Shown here: positions 55,201 to 61,200 of the stretch, in pieces
Layout of the letters: every line of letters begins with the position of its first letter
Position numbering within the stretch: the stretch's first letter is position 1
NCBI GenBank assembly: GCA_949316495.1
Contig: OX439011.1
Location: forward strand, 19,993,995 to 20,057,994
Direction of reading: 5' to 3'
Length of the DNA: 64,000 nucleotides
Source: Amphiduros pacificus
Lineage: Eukaryota > Annelida > Polychaeta > Phyllodocida > Hesionidae
Notes under the pieces: generated by a model
Told to the model about the DNA's origin: nothing
Databases searched by the model: none
What the model saw: only the letters and a program-made list of their open reading frames with translations
Program-made: the position numbers and the translations under genes

Positions 55201-58200
55201 GACCTCGATCACTCGCAGGTTGGGTGGAGGTGAAGGTCGGTCAATGACCTCTACTGTGAACTCAGCTGTATCACTTCCTGCAGCATTTTCTGCAGTGACC
55301 TTGTATGTCCCTGAGGTTTTTCCGGTTGTTTCTTTCAGACTGAGGCGAGACCAGTCCTTGCCGCCTTCTATCGTCACACCATTGCTGGTATCCAGCGTGT
55401 CATCGCCATGACGCCACGTGACCTTGGGGGTGGGGATTCCACTAATATTCACATTCAGAATCACGCTCCTTCCAGCCTTTGATTTTTGTGTCTCTTTTAG
55501 TTTGTCTTCATAAGTTATTTTGGGCACAGCTGAAATAGATCAAGACGAGGTCAAGGTCAGCTAAAATTAATCAAATCATCCAAAATTAATCAAATCAATA
55601 CCTTTCTTTCAATACAATATTACGGTCATCCATAAATTAAAGATACTTACTGTGTACGGTGAGGTAGCCTTTGGCCTCCACACGCCCGACCTTGTTTGAT
55701 GCTTCGCATACATAAGCAGCATCGTCACCAGCCTCTGTATCACTAATGGTCAAAGTAGCTACCTCGCCAATGTAGGTCATCTCATAACGACCTCCAAAAG
55801 GTAATTCTCTGGATCCTTTGAGCCAGTTGACCTTAGGAGCAGGGTCGCCAGGTTTGATATTACAAGTCAAGGTCGCTGTTGCTGGGGCAACCACTAAAAC
55901 ATCCTTGATCTCACCTTGCATTTCTGGGGCTGTGCCAACTGAAATCATTCACAAGAGATCATCAAATATGGTGGAATAATCTAAATGTAGATTGCTATTT
56001 ATAACTTATCATTCAAGGATAACAATATTTAGCATAAAAAGTGATAATTTAATTTGTCCCAGATGTTTTTAAGCAATATCAAGATGCAACTGGTATAAGG
56101 ATGCCTGAGATTTAAAAAAATGTAAGATGTGTTTGGGTGATTTCACTTTTGTAGGGGTGTTGGGATATAAGTAAGGAGTGTAGTTTACCGATGGGTTCTT
56201 TGAGGATGATTGGCTGGCTGGGATCAGACCAGGGACCGAGCCCCGCCTTGTTCTCAGCAGCCACGTGGAACTCAAACTCGGCCGCTTCCTGCAGACCTGT
56301 CAGCTTCTTAACTAGGTCAGGAATGGTATCCTCCGTGGCTCGCTTCCACTTCACCTGAACAAACACACATATATAACTATATAACTATATTTGTAACCAC
56401 ACGTTCATGTACAGACATATATAACTATATAACTATATTTGTAACCACATGTACAGACATATATAACTATATTTGTAACCTTACACATGTATATCATTAA
56501 ACATTGTCTCTATAACAGCATTTTTACCAAATAATTTCTGAATAACATCATAGGTCAGTGACTGAATGGTGTGACATTTGACAATATTGTGCCACGCATG
56601 AGGTATGTGTGACCATATAGTGCCACACGATAGCCAGACGTGACCTTATTTTCTCACATTTATGTGTGACCACATTGATGTTTGCCTCAAACTGATCACT
56701 GAATCAGTCTCTTGCTATATATATATATATTTTTTCAATTATGACATATTTTTTATATTTTTTTGAATAAAAATTTTCTTTATTTATACTTAAAAAGTTG
56801 CATTATAATCTACATGTCCTATCCTGTACTCAATAACCTTGAATCGTTCTATTTCTTGTATCTATTCTTTCACATAAACATTTTTTTTCTTCTATTATTA
56901 TTTCTAAGGTTACAGTGTAATGTACCTGTCCTTCTATCCTGTACTCGATGACGTAGTTGAAGATATCGGCACCGCCGTCATCCTCAGGCTTGGTCCATGC
57001 CAGATTGATGGATGTATCCTTGATGTCACTGAATGTGGGCGCTCCCGGCTTACCTGGTTTGCCTGCAAACACACACCAACACTTAGATATATATATATAT
57101 AGTATAATTCTTGATATTTTCAAATATTGTTTTATATATAATTTTGATATTGTTTCATATTTTGTTTCAACTTGGTTTCACATATTGTTTCACATCTGTT
57201 TCAGGCCTCTTCAGTTTAATGGATAAACAGATTAAAAATTGATTTCAATTTTCCCTTTTTGAAAACGTGGCACCAGTCAAGTCTTCAATTATACCTAACA
57301 TTTCAAATTGTTTCATATATTGTTTCAAATAAAGTTTCATATACAGTTTCATAGATTGTTTAAAATATATCTCATATATTGTTTCAAATATCGTTTTATA
57401 ATTTTTTTATAAATATTGTCTTATATATAATTTTGACATTGTTTCATATTTTGTTTCACATAGCTTCACATATCGTTTCACATATTGTTTCATATCTTGT
57501 TTCAAATATTGTTTCAAATATTGTTTCACATAATGTTTCATATATTATTTCACATATCATTTCACATATCGTTTCATATATTGTTTCACATACTGTTTCA
57601 CATCTTGTTTCATATATAATTTCAGATAGTGGTAAAATATGTGATTAAAATATGTGATTAAAATATATCTCACCAAAGGGGTCCTTTGCTGTGAAAGGTT
57701 TGGAGGGTGAGCTAGGGGGCCCGCATCCCACTTTGTTCTCCGCCATGACGCGTAGTTCGTACTCATTCTCTTCTATGAGATCCAGCAGCTTTGTGCTCAG
57801 CTCAGGAATGATCTCCTTGTTCACCTGAAAGCAAGCACTCTATTTACACATATGTATGGTTCAAACATATACATATGGTTCACACATATACGTATGGTTC
57901 ACACATATACGTATGGTTCACACATATGTACGGTTCATACATATGTACGGTTCACACATATGTACGGTTCACACATATGTATGGTTCACACACATATGTA
58001 CGGCTCACACATATACGTATGGTTCACACATATGTATGGTTCACACATATGTACAGTTCACACATACATGTATGTATGGTTCACACATATGTATGGTTCA
58101 CACATATGTATGGTTCACACATATGTACAGTTCACACATATGTACAGTTCACACACACATGTAGGGTTCACACACATACATACGGCTCACACATATGTAT

Positions 58201-61200
58201 GGTTCACACATATGTATGGTTCACACATATGTATGGTTCACACATATGTACAGTTCACACATATGTACGGTTCACACATATGTACGGTTCACACATATGT
58301 ACGGTTCACCTGAATGTTAGAGTTTTCTATACTGTTCATACATGTATATTATTGAGATTCCAGAAAGTGTCTGCTTTCCAGATCACCCCAAAGTCATTTT
58401 TTCACGTTTTTAATAATAAAACCAATGCCTACATGTATGTTGCTTACCACAAAACCTCTGCACTGAGAATGTTTTGGAGGCTTGTTTTAAAAACCTGGGG
58501 GACAACAGTTTCAGTTATTATCAGGATTTTGTGCCTCAATTTTGATAATTTGATTTTGATACTTTTCATATCCAACTATATCTATATTCTGACATTATTA
58601 TGACATTTCTATAACCATTAAAAACATGACCAAGGGCTTAAAACTATGAACGATATTTGATAAGTCATTTATATCAATGACAGTAAATTTTGGCTCAACG
58701 TCTGACCCCTTTTAATAGGTTAAAAATAGATTATTTTCAAACATCTCTCATGAATCTTACTCATTTTTGAGCAGATTTTACAACAAATATGGGGTTATAT
58801 AACTGCATGGAATTCTTCGTTTTTGTCGTTATCATATGATTACCTTGAGCCATCTTGAGCTGGAAGTGAGTCTGCGTTCAATGTGATACCCGAGAATGGG
58901 GGCGCCACCATCACATGCTGGCACCTCCCATGTGACCTCACATGTCTCCTTGGTGACATCGCTGACCTCAACATTCTGTGGGGGTCCAGGGGGGTCTGAA
59001 GCAAATACATTATGATGTCACTGAGTTATTATGTCACTGAATTATGATGTCATTAAAGTATTATATCAGTGATTTATGATAACACTGATTTATGATATCA
59101 CTGAGGTTTTATGTCACTGAGTTAAAATAACACTGAAGTATGATGTCATTGAGATAAAATAAAACTGATATCACTGAGTTAGGATAATTGAAGTATGATG
59201 TCACTGAGTTATGATGTCACTGAGTTATGATGTCACTGAAGTATGAGCCTGACCTACAGACCAAGGAACATTAAGGTGGGAGAAGCTAAAAAAAAATTTG
59301 TATGAAATGATGTCTCACCAAACGGATTTTTCGCAGTGATGGGGTCGGGAATCTCAACGAAAGGCCCGACACCGATGACGTTCTCGGCTGCGACCCGGAA
59401 GTAATACTGTTTCCCGGTGGTGAGGCCGGTCGCAGTGATATCTAGGTCAGGGGTCGTCATTTGGCTGTTCCAGTTGGACCTGTTTGCTTCGCGTCTCTCG
59501 ATGACGTATCCGGTGATATCAGCACCTCCGTTGTCACCAGGGGGCGCCCATGTCAGGCTGGCTGATGTCTCCGAGTAATCACTGACTGCAAACTTCTCAG
59601 GGGGTCCAGGCTTATCTGAAAATGACAGATATTCAAGTTTATCAAAGTCATTATTATTTTTGGTGTTCCAAAGTTCTTGCTCTACAGCCTATTTTCCTGG
59701 CACTCAATATCAATATATAAAAATAAGTAAGAAACTATATTCAATATATCAATATATAAAAAAATAAGTAAGCAACTCTATTCAATATATCAATATATAT
59801 AAATAAATAAGCAGCTATATATCAATATATAGGAATAAGTAAAGCCGCTATATTGCCGAGACTCACCGAGCACAATGAGAGTGATGGTGGTGTTGATGGA
59901 GCCGAGTTCGTTCTCGATGACGACGTGGAACTCTCCACCATCGGAGCGCTTGGCTTTGGAGACGGTGAGGCAGGTCATGCCCCGGATTGTCTCCTCCTTG
60001 ATGTTAGGCTCAACGATGGAGCTTCCATTAAACGTCCATGTCACCTTCGGCATCGGGTTGGCATTGAATGGAATCTCGAAAATCTTGGCTGTTCCTGCCT
60101 TGATCGTAATTACGTCCTTGTAGTTATCAGATGTGAATCCAGGTGGAGCTGTAAGTCAAATTTAAATATTTAAATTTCCAATATTTTATGTTGATTGATA
60201 TCAACATGTGATACCTTCTTCTTATCAACCCATAAAATTTCTTAAAAATATTTTTTTCTTCAAATAACAAAAGAGAACATAAAAGGATGTGTTGCTCTGA
60301 CCTTTGACCCAGAGTTTGGCGGTGGATGCGACCTCCTTGAAGTCGACGGTATAATCTCTCTCGTCTTCTCCATCCACCTTCTTGATGATGAGTTTGTGTG
60401 TTCCGTTGTAGGAGACGATCTCATATTTGTCTCCGGCGGTGAGCGTTTTTCCAGCACTCTTCCACTCGGCGGTGGCGTTCTTCTTGCTGATCTCGCATTC
60501 AAACGTAGCTTCGCCCGGGATCACGTTGACAGTCTGATCCTCCAGGGGGCGTAACACATTGATTGGCGATACTGCAAATAAGAATTTTAAATGTAATCAT
60601 TATTCACTATTAGAATACGATAATAATGCATGGAATTCAGATAGTATGCTGCTCTATATCGATCTTTAATAAATATTTGAAAATTCTGCAAGATCCTGAT
60701 AGCAGAGTACAAAGTTAGGGCCACATGTTTATTGGGTCATGATGGATGTGACCTAATAAAGTCACACACGGCAATTGCATGACCATTTTATACCACACAC
60801 AAGCTACAGCTGTGCGTGACAAGATTTTGTCACGCATTGACCATATATGACCTACCGGTAATATAGACAATTTAATGCATGACCAAATAGATGTGTGGCT
60901 CCACCTGGTGTCAAATACCCACCATATTTCCTGGGTTCGGATGGCGGTGAGAATGGCCCGACTCCGGCCTTGTTCTGGGCCGCTACCCGGAACTCATACT
61001 CCGTCTCCTCCTTCAGTCCAGGCACGGTCCACTTAGGTTCCGGTACCGTTGTGTCCTTGTTGGCGACCTTCCACTTCTTCTCTCCAATGGGGCGGAATTC
61101 CACCACATAGTTCTCAATGGGGGCGCCACCATCACTGACGGGAGGAGACCAGGCCATAGAAGCGTCCTCTGGTGTGATTTCTTCCACGATTGGTTGACCT

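Noticed and set aside
57852-58603. Plus-strand open frame of 242 residues rich in His, Ile, Tyr
   Set aside because: Created by the 17-bp TTCACACATATGTATGG array; the non-repeat tail has no recognisable domain.
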